A DNA stretch of 54,536 nt from DASWUZ01 sp036401375. GTDB taxonomy: Bacteria; Acidobacteriota; Terriglobia; Terriglobales; Acidobacteriaceae. A model generated the notes under the pieces. That model was not told where the DNA came from, did no database searches, and saw only the letters and a program-made list of their open reading frames with translations. The position numbers and the translations under genes are program-made. Below are positions 32,436-41,137 of this stretch, piece after piece; the stretch's first letter is position 1; every line of letters begins with the position of its first letter. The stretch is from NCBI GenBank assembly GCA_036401375.1, contig DASWVB010000010.1, positions 1 to 54,536 on the forward strand, given 5' to 3'.

Positions 32436-33764
32436 ATGGCAAAGCTTCGGGTAGGAATTTTGTTTGGTGGACGGAGCGGCGAGCACGAGGTCTCTCTGCT
32501 CTCGGCTGCTTCGGTGCTCAATGCAATCGATCATGAGAAGTTCGAAGTGATTCCCCTCGGGATTACCAAGGAGGGCCGGTGGGTAACGGCAACCGATGCC
32601 CAGAGGCTGCTGGAGGGCGAGGGCGCGCGGCTGGCGAGCTCGAGCTTTGATGGCATACTGCGGGCAGGCGACTCCGCGGCGACCTCTGCGGCTGCTTTGT
32701 TGACCGGCGGCGCAGATGTCGCACTGCCGCATGTTCCGACAGCGAAAGAGCCGCCTGCAGCCTCGCGAGCGGCCGGTAGGCACGGCCGCACCTCGGGCGC
32801 GGATATATCCGGCTCAGGTCATGCCGGCGCAGGTCAAGCTGGCGCAGGTCAAGCTGGCGCAGGTCAAGCCGGAGGACTTAACCTGCAAGCCGGCGCGGAG
32901 ATGTCGAGTAACGGCAAGATGCTCGGCGTAGACGTGCTCTTCCCGGTGCTGCACGGGACCTTCGGCGAGGACGGAACGATTCAGGGGCTGTTTGAGTTGG
33001 CAGAGATCGCCTACGTCGGGTCGGGTGTGCTCGGCTCCGCGGCCGGAATGGACAAGGACGTCATGAAGCGGCTCTTTGCCTCGAGCAAGCTGCCGCTGGT
33101 GAAGCATGTGACGTTGCTGCGCGCAGACTGGCAGCTGCACCCCAGGAAGACGATCAGCCTGCTCGAGAGGCAGCTTCGCTACCCCTTGTTTGTGAAGCCC
33201 GCGAACCTCGGCTCGTCCGTAGGGATCAGCAAGGCGCACGATCGCAGCGAGCTTGGGCCGGCACTCGAACTTGCCGCTCGATACGACCGGAAGATCGTAG
33301 TCGAGCAGGGTGTCGGCGGCAGCCGCGGAAAGGCTCGGGAGCTCGAGGTGGCGGTCCTCGGCAACGACCGGCCAGAGGCTTCGGTCGTGGGCGAGATCGT
33401 TCCGGCGAAGGAGTTCTACGACTATGAGGCCAAGTATCAGACCGAAGGATCGGAGCTGATCATTCCTGCCAGGCTGAGCCGAGCTCAGACTCGCGAGGTG
33501 CAGAGGATGGCGATCGCCGCCTTCCAGGCCTGCGACTGCGCAGGGCTCGCCCGCGTCGACTTCCTCATGGACCCCGGGCGACGCGGCAAGGAGGGTCGTA
33601 TCTATGTGAACGAGGTGAATACCATGCCGGGCTTCACCTCGATCAGCATGTACCCGAAGCTGTGGGCCGCCTCTGGAGTCAGCTATCAAGACCTGATCAC
33701 GCGTCTGATCGAACTCGCGCTCGAACGTCGCGCTGAGCGCGACCAGAACAGCTACAGTATCTAG
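32436..33764 (+). CDS. ddl: D-alanine-D-alanine ligase with large repeat-bearing insertion
   Basis: This 442-residue ATP-grasp enzyme joins two D-alanines for peptidoglycan precursors. The N-terminal motif is VGILFGGRSGEHEVSLLSA, followed by VLFPVLHGTFGEDGTIQGLFEL, SGVLGSAAGMDKDVMKRLF, FVKPANLGSSVGISKAHD and NEVNTMPGFTSISMYPKL. Family members have about 300-370 residues. The excess is an insertion of about 60-80 residues between residues ~80 and ~155, Ala/Gly-rich, ending in repeated AGAGQAG units encoded by a 15-bp DNA repeat. The insertion falls between the N-terminal subdomain strands, so activity may be kept. Confidence 0.95.
   Translation: MAKLRVGILFGGRSGEHEVSLLSAASVLNAIDHEKFEVIPLGITKEGRWVTATDAQRLLEGEGARLASSSFDGILRAGDSAATSAAALLTGGADVALPHVPTAKEPPAASRAAGRHGRTSGADISGSGHAGAGQAGAGQAGAGQAGGLNLQAGAEMSSNGKMLGVDVLFPVLHGTFGEDGTIQGLFELAEIAYVGSGVLGSAAGMDKDVMKRLFASSKLPLVKHVTLLRADWQLHPRKTISLLERQLRYPLFVKPANLGSSVGISKAHDRSELGPALELAARYDRKIVVEQGVGGSRGKARELEVAVLGNDRPEASVVGEIVPAKEFYDYEAKYQTEGSELIIPARLSRAQTREVQRMAIAAFQACDCAGLARVDFLMDPGRRGKEGRIYVNEVNTMPGFTSISMYPKLWAASGVSYQDLITRLIELALERRAERDQNSYSI
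32818..32877. repeat. 15-bp tandem repeat, 4 units, inside ddl
   Basis: Four 15-bp units (GGTCAAGCTGGCGCA and variants) are in frame and encode the AGAGQ repeats of the Ddl insertion. Confidence 0.9.
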
Positions 33765-33911
33765 GAGCGGAGTTCGCATCCAGGAGCCCCGTTCTGGCGC
33801 AGGAGAAAAGTACTGGAACGGACCTACATCATCACGCGCGGTGTCTAAGCTGTTGGGCTGTGACGCTGCACCCCGGCAGCTCACATTAGATGTCGCAAAA
33901 GGATTGCCTCA

Positions 33912-34364
33912 ATGACGTTGCTCGACGCTCCCGCCTATGACATCCGGCGGGCAAACCTCTTCCGTAACTTTGCCATCGGCGCCCTGGTGCTGGCGGTGGT
34001 CCTCGGCGCCCTGGGCTGGTGGTTCCGCGACTGGCCCGAGCAGCACCGGGTCGAGCGCTTCATGCGCACGGTCGAATCCGGAGACCTGGCCGGGGCTTAC
34101 GGAATGTGGTACTCCGACCCGGACTGGAAGCAGCATCCGCAGAAGTACTCCGCCTATGACTTCGGCAAGTTTCAGGAGGATTGGGGATCTGGCAGCAATT
34201 ACGGGACGATTCGCAGCCACCAGATCTTGATGGTCAAGAGCTTTGGCAACGGAGTCATCGTGGGGCTGACGATCAACGGCGGGAAGACCCCTATCTTCCT
34301 CCGCGTCAATCCCAAGACCAAGGAGATTGGATTTTCGCCGGACGAGCTTTATGTCGGGCCGTGA
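33912..34364 (+). CDS. Membrane-anchored protein of unknown function
   Basis: A 150-residue protein starts at ATG 33912 behind AAAGGA. It has a cytoplasmic N-terminus (DAPAYDIRRANLFRN), one membrane helix (AIGALVLAVVLGALGWWF) and a ~110-residue external domain rich in aromatic residues. It follows ddl by 147 bp in the same direction. It is probably a conserved envelope protein; no function is recognised. Confidence 0.7.
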   Translation: MTLLDAPAYDIRRANLFRNFAIGALVLAVVLGALGWWFRDWPEQHRVERFMRTVESGDLAGAYGMWYSDPDWKQHPQKYSAYDFGKFQEDWGSGSNYGTIRSHQILMVKSFGNGVIVGLTINGGKTPIFLRVNPKTKEIGFSPDELYVGP

Positions 34365-34396
34365 GCTGATTGAAGCGGCGGACGAAATGCTGAATA

Positions 34397-35368
34397 TCAG
34401 CCAGCTCGTTCGTGCTCCCCTGCTGGGTTCAGCACCTCCAGAGTCTTCTCGAGGCTGGCGCCGTCTTCTACGTTCAGAGCTGATTGGTTGGGGTCGATCT
34501 GGCGGAGCAGCCCTGAGAGCACCTTCCCCGGCCCCACTTCAATGAAGTGGGTTGCGCCTCGATCGATCAGCAGCTGCATCGACTCGACCCAACGCACTGC
34601 GCCCGTAACCTGACGCACCAGCGCATTTCGCAAACCCGCCGCATCCTCGACAAACTGCGCATCGACGTTGACGGCAACCGGGATAGAGGGCTCGGCGAAC
34701 GAGACGGACTGGAGCAGAGCGGCAAGGTGGTCCTGCGCCGGCTGCATCAGCGCACAGTGGAAGGGCGCACTCACCTTGAGCATCACCACCCGCCTGGCGC
34801 CCGCCTGTTTGAGGATTGCAGCGGCGCGTTCGACCGCAACCAGGGTCCCTGAGATCGCGATCTGAGTGGGCGAGTTGATGTTAGCCGCAGAGACTACCTC
34901 ACCGCTCTCGGCAGCGGCGGTCGCGCAACCTGCAATCACCTCTTCAGCGCCCAATCCGAGCACCGCGGCCATCGCGCCGACACCCTCCGGTACCGCGTCC
35001 TGCATGTAACGTCCCCGGCTGCGCACGGTGCGCACTCCGTCGGCGAAGGCGAGAGAGCTGGCAGCGACATTCGCGGCATACTCGCCCAGGGAGTGACCGG
35101 CGACCATCTCGGGCCTCACTCCGTGCTCGGCCAAGACTCGCAGTGCTGCGACGGAGACGGTGAAGATGGCCGGCTGCTGAAACTCAGTTCGCCGCAGCTG
35201 CTCTTCAGGACCCTCGAAGCAGAGCGCAGAGATCGAGAACCCGAGGGCCTTATCGGCCTCTTGAAATGTCTGGCGGGCGGTGGGGAATCGGTCGTAGAGG
35301 TCGCGGCCCATGCCGATAGACTGCGAGTTCTGGCCCGGAAAGAGAAAGGCTGTTTTTGATGGGATCAT
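34397..35368 (-). CDS. fabD: Malonyl-CoA:ACP transacylase FabD
   Basis: This 323-residue enzyme loads malonyl groups onto ACP for fatty acid synthesis. Motifs include FLFPGQNSQSIGMG, the nucleophile elbow GHSLGEYAA, the arginine-containing RSRGRYMQDAVPEG, APFHCALM with the catalytic His, and EVGPGKVLSGL. I chose ATG 35368 (MIPSKTAFLFPGQNSQ); the open frame to 35566 overlaps a divergent small gene and has no similarity. It is downstream of yceD, rpmF and plsX on the same strand. Confidence 0.95.
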   Translation of the reverse strand: MIPSKTAFLFPGQNSQSIGMGRDLYDRFPTARQTFQEADKALGFSISALCFEGPEEQLRRTEFQQPAIFTVSVAALRVLAEHGVRPEMVAGHSLGEYAANVAASSLAFADGVRTVRSRGRYMQDAVPEGVGAMAAVLGLGAEEVIAGCATAAAESGEVVSAANINSPTQIAISGTLVAVERAAAILKQAGARRVVMLKVSAPFHCALMQPAQDHLAALLQSVSFAEPSIPVAVNVDAQFVEDAAGLRNALVRQVTGAVRWVESMQLLIDRGATHFIEVGPGKVLSGLLRQIDPNQSALNVEDGASLEKTLEVLNPAGEHERAG

Positions 35369-35482
35369 GGTCGAGTGTGGCTTGAGAACGGCGAGCCGGC
35401 AGGGTACCAGGGGAACGAGAACGCCCGCAACTGGCCCAATATAGCTCAACTTCGAGTTACTAAAGAAACCTATACTTTCTTC

Positions 35483-35884
35483 ATGAGACGCAGCCCAATC
35501 GCAATGGTGAACGCGCTGCTGGTGGGATGTGCGATCGCCGGTCTCGCCACCTTGCTGGAAAACCACTTTGAGGCGGGATCTATGCCCGGTCTCATCTCTG
35601 CCTTCGTACTCCTTCCCGGTAGGACACTCGCCCTGCCGTTTGCCGCGGCAGGGCCGGAGTTCCTGCTGCGCTCCGGCCTGATCACTGCATTCCTTTATAG
35701 CGGGCTGGCCTATATTCTTCTGCCCCGGCCGGCGCTTCGACCTGATCCGAGCTTTCGGGTGGCCAGCTCTGTTCGCGGCCGCGGGTTCTCAGCGCGCGAG
35801 ATTACTGGATCGGCAGCCCCGTCCCGGACACGTGCGAGGGGCCGGCTGGAAGTCGTCCGAACTCGCGCTCAAGGCAGTCATTGA
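35483..35884 (+). CDS. Small two-helix membrane protein, unknown
   Basis: A frame from ATG 35483 encodes about 133 residues with hydrophobic stretches (MVNALLVGCAIAGLATLL and ITAFLYSGLAYILLP) around a short loop (FVLLPGRTLALPFAAAGPE). A TATACT hexamer at 35471-35476 lies 6 bp before the ATG, allowing leaderless initiation. Its 3' end overlaps the 3' end of plsX by 83 bp, and the last ~40 residues look like overlap-forced sequence. I rate the membrane part as likely real, with no known function. Confidence 0.45.
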   Translation: MRRSPIAMVNALLVGCAIAGLATLLENHFEAGSMPGLISAFVLLPGRTLALPFAAAGPEFLLRSGLITAFLYSGLAYILLPRPALRPDPSFRVASSVRGRGFSAREITGSAAPSRTRARGRLEVVRTRAQGSH

Positions 35885-36848
35885 TTCCTGCCTGGGCAAA
35901 CTCCGCCACAATACGGATGGCGTTGAAGATGGCCCGCTCGTTCGAAGACCCATGTCCGACGATGCAGACGCCGCGGACGCCGAGCAGCGGCGCCCCACCG
36001 TATTCGGAGTAATCCAGCCTCTTTTTGAAGTCTTTTAGAGCTTTGCGCGAGAGCAGAGCACCAGCCTGGGCGGTGACCGTCTGGGTGAGCGACTCGCGGA
36101 GCAGGTCGCTCACCAGCCGGCCCAATCCCTCTGAGGTCTTCAGGGCGACGTTACCCACGAAGCCATCGCACACGATCACGTCCGCCCGCCCGTTGTAGAT
36201 GTCCCGACCCTCCACGTTGCCAATGAAGTTGATCGGCAGCTGCTTCAGCAGCGGGAACGCCTCGCGGGTGAGCTCATTACCCTTGCTCTCTTCCTCGCCA
36301 ATCGAGAGCAGGCCGACGCGGGGGCTGCGAATCTTGAGAACGCTGCGGGCGTAGAGCTCGCCCATGACCGCGAACTGCTCTAGGTTCTGCGGCTTGCAGT
36401 CTACGTTGGCTCCGACGTCGAGCAGCACGCAGGGTGAGCCGGAGGCTGTCGGCAGCACCTGCGCGAGGGCCGGGCGGTCAACATTAGGCAGCGCCCCGAG
36501 CACCATCTTCGCTGTGGCCATTGCAGCGCCGGTGTTGCCAGCCGTAAGGAAGCCGGCCGCACGCCGCTCGCGTACCAGCTTGAGGCCCACCCGCATGGAG
36601 CTGTCGCGCTTGGAGCGAACTGCCGTCGCCGCCTTTTCGTCCATTCCGATGTGTTCGGTGGCGTTGACTATCTCGATTGGCAGGCGTTCGCCTTCCAGGT
36701 ATTCGCCCAACAGGTAGCGCAGTCGCGCCTCCGGACCAACGAGGTGGACGCGTACCGGAAAGGAGCGGCAGGCGAGGATCGCTCCTCGTATCTCCGGCTC
36801 AGGAGCCTTGTCCGAACCCATTGCGTCCAGAGCGATGTCCGTCAGCAT
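35802..36848 (-). CDS. plsX: Phosphate acyltransferase PlsX
   Basis: This 348-residue enzyme converts acyl-ACP to acyl-phosphate for phospholipid synthesis. Motifs include IALDAMGSDKAPEPE, NATEHIGMDEKA, FLTAGNTGAAMATA, VLLDVGANVDCKP, LLSIGEEESKGNEL, VCDGFVGNVALKTSEG and GAPLLGVRGVCIVGHGSS. ATG 36848 (MLTDIALDAMGS) is the likely start; the open frame to 36914 runs into the rpmF end. Order rpmF-plsX-fabD is the conserved lipid cluster, here without fabH between plsX and fabD. Confidence 0.96.
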   Translation of the reverse strand: MLTDIALDAMGSDKAPEPEIRGAILACRSFPVRVHLVGPEARLRYLLGEYLEGERLPIEIVNATEHIGMDEKAATAVRSKRDSSMRVGLKLVRERRAAGFLTAGNTGAAMATAKMVLGALPNVDRPALAQVLPTASGSPCVLLDVGANVDCKPQNLEQFAVMGELYARSVLKIRSPRVGLLSIGEEESKGNELTREAFPLLKQLPINFIGNVEGRDIYNGRADVIVCDGFVGNVALKTSEGLGRLVSDLLRESLTQTVTAQAGALLSRKALKDFKKRLDYSEYGGAPLLGVRGVCIVGHGSSNERAIFNAIRIVAEFAQAGINDCLEREFGRLPAGPSHVSGTGLPIQ

Positions 36849-36862
36849 CGGAGGGTTCGAGA

Positions 36863-37048
36863 TTAGCTTGCTTCCTTGACTTCCAGGACTTCCTGGCCCT
36901 TGTAGGTGCCGCACTTCATGCAGACGCGGTGGGGCAGCTTGCGTTCGTGACAGTTAGGGCACTCCGAGGTGACAATGGGGGTGAGCGCATCGTGGGAGCG
37001 CCGTTTGGCGGTGCGGGCCTTGGAGTGGCGCCGCTTTGGATTAGGCAT
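36863..37048 (-). CDS. rpmF: 50S ribosomal protein L32
   Basis: This 61-residue protein begins MPNPKRRHSKARTAKRRSHD and carries two Cys pairs, CPNCHE and CMKCG, a zinc-ribbon form of L32. ATG 37048 is the conserved start. It lies between yceD and plsX, the usual bacterial arrangement. Confidence 0.97.
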   Translation of the reverse strand: MPNPKRRHSKARTAKRRSHDALTPIVTSECPNCHERKLPHRVCMKCGTYKGQEVLEVKEAS

Positions 37049-37122
37049 TACAAGTCCTTTCAAGACCCTGACTGATCACATCGCAAAAACGATGACGGGC
37101 CGTTTCCAATTTTCGTCGAAAC

Positions 37123-37674
37123 TCAGGGTTTTATCCGGCTGCGCAACTCCGACAGGGCAGCCCAGCGCGGATCGGGCGGACTGTCATCACAGGTGCAGGC
37201 TTCGGCATTCAAATCCTGGCCGCACTGCGGGCAAAGTCCTTTGCAGTCTTCGCGGCAGAGGGTACGAGGCGGCAGGGCCAGCAGCACCTGTTCGCGCAGC
37301 ACGTCCTCAAGGGCAAGACCGCCCTCCTGATAATAACCGATTTCCGTCTCAGAGGTGGTGATCGAGTGCTCGGATGCGTCGCCGTCGGCGCGAAAGGGTC
37401 TATAAAGCAGGTCGAAGTGGCCGCCCAGCGCTTGTTCAACCGGCTCGACGCAGCGAGCGCATTCGAGCTCAAAGCGTGCGCCGTACTCCGCTCTTACGCG
37501 TATGTCAGGCACCTGCTCCCCGGGACCGCGATGCTCGATGATCAGATCGGCGGTTCCGGTAACCGAGAGGGCATCAAGCTGTTTCACTTCGAGGCCGTAG
37601 TCGATGGTTCCCGGCTTGAGTTTCAGGTCGAATTGGAGGGGTTCGCGTTCTAAGTCCGCGACGGTGATAAGCAT
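37123..37674 (-). CDS. yceD: YceD-family (DUF177) protein
   Basis: This 183-residue protein matches the DUF177 family, which is encoded next to rpmF and has been linked to 23S rRNA accumulation in E. coli and plants. Signatures are ELECARCVEPVEQAL, ALEDVLREQVLLALPPRTLCREDCKGLCPQCGQDLN and a C-terminal PRWAALSEL. Cysteines in CRED-C, CPQC and CTCDD could bind zinc. It is the first gene of the minus-strand cluster yceD-rpmF-plsX-fabD. Confidence 0.92.
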   Translation of the reverse strand: MLITVADLEREPLQFDLKLKPGTIDYGLEVKQLDALSVTGTADLIIEHRGPGEQVPDIRVRAEYGARFELECARCVEPVEQALGGHFDLLYRPFRADGDASEHSITTSETEIGYYQEGGLALEDVLREQVLLALPPRTLCREDCKGLCPQCGQDLNAEACTCDDSPPDPRWAALSELRSRIKP

Positions 37675-37982
37675 GGCAAACCCGGGGGGGGCTGCAGTCG
37701 AATGGGAGAGATTACCCCGTCCGCTCTGCTGCTTCCCAGCCTTCAGAATATCATTCGCCGCGGCGCGGGCAGACGCGGGCCTTGGACGCCCAACATCGGC
37801 AACAGGGATATGGACCTACGGAGCATGTATTAACACGAGTAAACAAGGTCTTGTATTTCTGCTGGCTCATCATCCAGGAAGCCAATCCGGCCGTACTCTT
37901 CGTAGCACGAATCTACAATCAATAACACTGCTGGTACCGCCAAAGAACTGGCACCCCAGCCGATCTGCCGGAGACTGAATCG
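37675..37982. promoter_or_regulatory. Divergent intergenic region yceD / TonB receptor
   Basis: No gene is seen in these 308 bp. A TACAAT hexamer at 37914-37919 is the best -10 candidate for the receptor gene, but no good -35 was found. No palindrome fitting a known NikR site was recognised. Confidence 0.3.
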
Positions 37983-40394
37983 ATGGTGCCCGCCTTACGT
38001 TTTCACTTTCCCCTAGCGCGTCTACGTACAGGCCGATTATCGCTCCGTTCTGATGAATCTCAGAAACCTGCGAACTCGGGTGCCGTATCTCTGCGAGCTG
38101 CATTACGCCGTTCCATGACGGCTGCACTCGCGCTGATGCTGATTCCGGCATGCGTCCAGGCGGCAGATGGTGCAGCCCGGCTGACGGGCAACCTTTCAGA
38201 TACCGATGGCAAGCTGGTCCCCGGCGCGACCATCACCCTGGAGCGCCGCGCGGACAACTCCCGCCGACAGACCAAAACCAATGAGGCTGGCGCGTACTCC
38301 TTCAACGCCGTTGACCCGGGGGAGTACCGCCTCACCGCCGAATCGAAGGGCTTCGCAGTGCGGGAACAGACCGTGTTGATCGCGCCCGGCGAGGCAAAGA
38401 CTGCCAACCTCCAATTCTCAGATATCGCCTCTCAGAACCAGTCCGTCACCGTGACTGCGAGTGTCTCAGACAGCGGAGTCTTCGTGCCTGACCCCGCCCA
38501 GCGAGTCATGATCCGGGACGAGACACTCGACGCGAACCCGGGACGCCCGGGGATGCCTATCTCGATCCCGGGTATGCCGGTAGAGTCGCCAGCAGGAGGG
38601 GTGAAGCCGCCGCAGCACTTCGTGCCCGGAGTGGCCGGTGACCATGGTGAACCGATCGCAATGTTCTTCCAGGTCGGCGGCTTCCTCTTCCAGAACAATC
38701 TACCCGCAAACGCTCACGGAAACGGCTACGCGGACCCCAACGTCATTATCCCGATCGCCATCGAGAGCGTCGAAACCGATGGTGGAGCCTTCAACGTCCG
38801 CGAGGGCAACAACTCCGAGAACGCGGCCATCACCTTTGGCCTGCGCGACAGGGTAGAGCCCATGTTAAGGCTGACCGGGGACTACCGCGACCTGAACCTG
38901 GTAGGCGCGTGGAGTCCTGCAGACCCGACCAATAAGATGTGGCTTGGAGCGGAGCTCTCCTACGGCAACGGCTTCCTCAAGCGCCTCGAACACCGCAAGC
39001 AGTACAAGGGCAATGTCTCGAAGATCTTTGACTTCGGCCAGAACCAGCTCACCGTCTACGGCATTGGCTACTATGGCTTCGCCTACCAGCCCGGGCTCAT
39101 CCCTATCCACGTCCGGGTGCCGGACGACACCATTGATCCGCGTCAGAAAGAAGAGACCTCGAACGGCGCTCTCATCTTTAACGACGTATGGCATGTGACG
39201 GACCATCGCCAGCTGCAATTTTCGGGTTTCTACCGCTACTACACCCTCGATGTGCGCCCCAACTTCGCCTTCATTCCAACGGGTGCAACCTGCGGCACAG
39301 CCAGAATCGAGCTGGACTGCGGCACTGGGCTGATCCGGCAGAGCGAACACCGCAACGCCAGTGGCGAAGACGTGCTCTATGCGGAGAACTACAGCAGCAA
39401 GCTCTCTCTGCTCGCAGGAGCGGACTTGCGCCGCGAGGCTCCCAGCGCCCTCGATCTCGACCGCGCAGACGATGCGGGCAGATTCTTCCCCGTCACTGCT
39501 AATAATCTGGTCATCAACTTTTATAGTCCTTTTGTAGCCGCCGATGGCACGCTGATGAGCTTTCTGCACTACAACCTCGGCTACCGGCGCGACCAGGTCA
39601 CTGTCGATAACCAGGACATCTACCGCTCCACTGATTCCTTCTCGCGCACCGCTGGAGTCAACTCGCCAAAGGGCACTCTGACGCTGTTCCCGCCAGAGAC
39701 GATCCACTACCTGCCTACAGTCGCCTACAGCTACGGGCAGTCTTTCCATGTCAACGATCCGCGCATTGGCACGACGGCCGTGGAGGGCACCACGATCGTG
39801 AGCAAGGCGCGGTCCAACCAGCTGGTCATCAGCAAGTACGTAGCCAGGACGGATTTTCGCATCACCCTCGAGCATGTGACCACCTCGCAGTCCCTGGGGC
39901 GCATCTCGAACGACACCGGTCTGCAGGAGGATGAGGGGCCCGGCATCATCAAGTCGGTCGCCTTCACCGCCCGCCACAATTTCAATCATGGCTTTGTGCA
40001 GGCACTCTACGCCCGTGCCGACGCCCGGGACCGCGTCACGGGCCAGCCGACTCCGGAGGCTCCGCGCCTGATCTGGGACGTGCTCGGAACAGTCGACAAG
40101 CTGCCGGGGCACTTAGTAGCGCGCGGCGAGTATGAACAGGTCGGCAGAAAGCCGCTGGGCGATGGATTTGTTGCTGTACCGGTGAGGGAGTTCCGCGGCG
40201 CGGTCGTCAGGCCCTTCGAGAGCAAGGGCATCGACCTCGGCCTGAACTTCTTCATCGCGAGCGGCTACGGCGGTCAGACGCTCGAGAGCCTGTCGCTTTC
40301 ATCGGAGAATACGGCGCCCTTCGAACGCATCACCGGATTTCCACTGAGATCATATGTAACCGCATCGGTTACATATCGCTTCCGCCGCCACTAG
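37983..40394 (+). CDS. TonB-dependent receptor-like outer-membrane protein
   Basis: This 803-residue protein has a signal peptide (LRRSMTAALALMLIPACVQA; ATG 37983 gives a long n-region, and ATG 38115 is possible). A carboxypeptidase-like regulatory domain follows (GNLSDTDGKLVPGATITLERR, AYSFNAVDPGEYRLTAESKGF), then a plug-like region (VFFQVGG near 225 and IESVETDGGAFNVREG) and a long beta-barrel with alternating aromatic strands ending VTASVTYRFRRH. This is an Acidobacteriota/Bacteroidota-style transporter. The substrate is not visible. NikR is convergent at its 3' end, which makes nickel or another metal worth testing. Confidence 0.82.
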   Translation: MVPALRFHFPLARLRTGRLSLRSDESQKPANSGAVSLRAALRRSMTAALALMLIPACVQAADGAARLTGNLSDTDGKLVPGATITLERRADNSRRQTKTNEAGAYSFNAVDPGEYRLTAESKGFAVREQTVLIAPGEAKTANLQFSDIASQNQSVTVTASVSDSGVFVPDPAQRVMIRDETLDANPGRPGMPISIPGMPVESPAGGVKPPQHFVPGVAGDHGEPIAMFFQVGGFLFQNNLPANAHGNGYADPNVIIPIAIESVETDGGAFNVREGNNSENAAITFGLRDRVEPMLRLTGDYRDLNLVGAWSPADPTNKMWLGAELSYGNGFLKRLEHRKQYKGNVSKIFDFGQNQLTVYGIGYYGFAYQPGLIPIHVRVPDDTIDPRQKEETSNGALIFNDVWHVTDHRQLQFSGFYRYYTLDVRPNFAFIPTGATCGTARIELDCGTGLIRQSEHRNASGEDVLYAENYSSKLSLLAGADLRREAPSALDLDRADDAGRFFPVTANNLVINFYSPFVAADGTLMSFLHYNLGYRRDQVTVDNQDIYRSTDSFSRTAGVNSPKGTLTLFPPETIHYLPTVAYSYGQSFHVNDPRIGTTAVEGTTIVSKARSNQLVISKYVARTDFRITLEHVTTSQSLGRISNDTGLQEDEGPGIIKSVAFTARHNFNHGFVQALYARADARDRVTGQPTPEAPRLIWDVLGTVDKLPGHLVARGEYEQVGRKPLGDGFVAVPVREFRGAVVRPFESKGIDLGLNFFIASGYGGQTLESLSLSSENTAPFERITGFPLRSYVTASVTYRFRRH
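40352..40376. repeat. Perfect inverted repeat at the end of the TonB receptor gene
   Basis: ATATGTAACC (40352-40361) and GGTTACATAT (40367-40376) are perfect 10-bp arms around a 5-base loop. They lie within the last codons of the receptor gene, 23 bp from the nikR stop. No T-run follows on either strand. It may be a hairpin protecting both convergent 3' ends, or an operator. Confidence 0.85.
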
Positions 40395-40398
40395 AGCG

Positions 40399-40845
40399 TC
40401 AGGGCGTTGTGTGGGGATGACTTGCCTGAGGGATGAGATTGGCACCGGAATTCGTGAGCACCAGCTTTCCGAGCTGCACGCCGCGCAACGCAATGATGCT
40501 GTCGGCGATCGCCTGGATCGCCCGGCTGTTGCCTTTCATGATGATGACCTCGAGGCAGTAATCGTGGTCAAGATGAACGTGAGTAGCCGCCAGCACCATG
40601 GCTCCCGCATGGTGCTGCGCGTCGGTCAACTTTTCTGGGAGGTTGGGAACGTGATGGTCGTAGACCAGGGTAAGCGTTCCAACGACCGGCGCATCGGAGT
40701 CGACAGCCTCTGACAGAAGCGCCTCGCGAATCAGATCGCGTACCGCCTCTGAGCGGTTTCTATATCCCCTGCGTGCGATCAGCCGGTCAAACTCCGCCAG
40801 CAGGTCCTGTTCAAGAGAGATACCGGTTCTGCTCAGCTCCGCCAT
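40399..40845 (-). CDS. nikR: Nickel-responsive regulator NikR
   Basis: This 148-residue protein has a ribbon-helix-helix N-terminus (RTGISLEQDLLAEFDRLIARRGYRNRSEAVRDLIREAL) and an ACT-like nickel domain with ligands in YDHHV, HVHLDHDYCLEV. The His and Cys arrangement matches the high-affinity Ni site of NikR. ATG 40845 follows AGGAAGG at 40857-40851; the TTG at 40860 is a less likely start. A TAGAAT box (40871-40866, minus) would give a leader of only about 15 bases. Confidence 0.94.
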   Translation of the reverse strand: MAELSRTGISLEQDLLAEFDRLIARRGYRNRSEAVRDLIREALLSEAVDSDAPVVGTLTLVYDHHVPNLPEKLTDAQHHAGAMVLAATHVHLDHDYCLEVIIMKGNSRAIQAIADSIIALRGVQLGKLVLTNSGANLIPQASHPHTTP

Positions 40846-41137
40846 CGTCGCCTTCCTCAACGATCATTCTATTGGCGTGCTTGAATCGTAAGTGAGCGCG
40901 GTCGATGGAGAGCGCCACGGACACTGATCGGCGCTCATCTCCTCCAATGCTGTTTGAACTGAGGTCCTCGCTTCGACAGGCATACGCATCCGCAGTAGAG
41001 GTGATCAGGAGTTTTCACCAGATAATCACCAGAGCTTAAAATCCTCATCTTCTCTCCCACGCTAGTCTTGGCCCGACCTTGCAGAGGCTGTTTGGCCTGA
41101 CTGCAAGGGCATGACACAGGCCCAAGGAGAGAAACAA

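Noticed and set aside
38865..40112. 415-codon minus-strand frame inside the TonB receptor gene
   Set aside because: It is antisense to a well-supported outer-membrane protein and shows no domain.
40352..40376. NikR operator
   Set aside because: The arms do not match the GTATGA-N16-TCATAC pattern of E. coli or the AT-rich Helicobacter pattern, and the site is at the 3' end of the genes. It is kept only as an unexplained palindrome.
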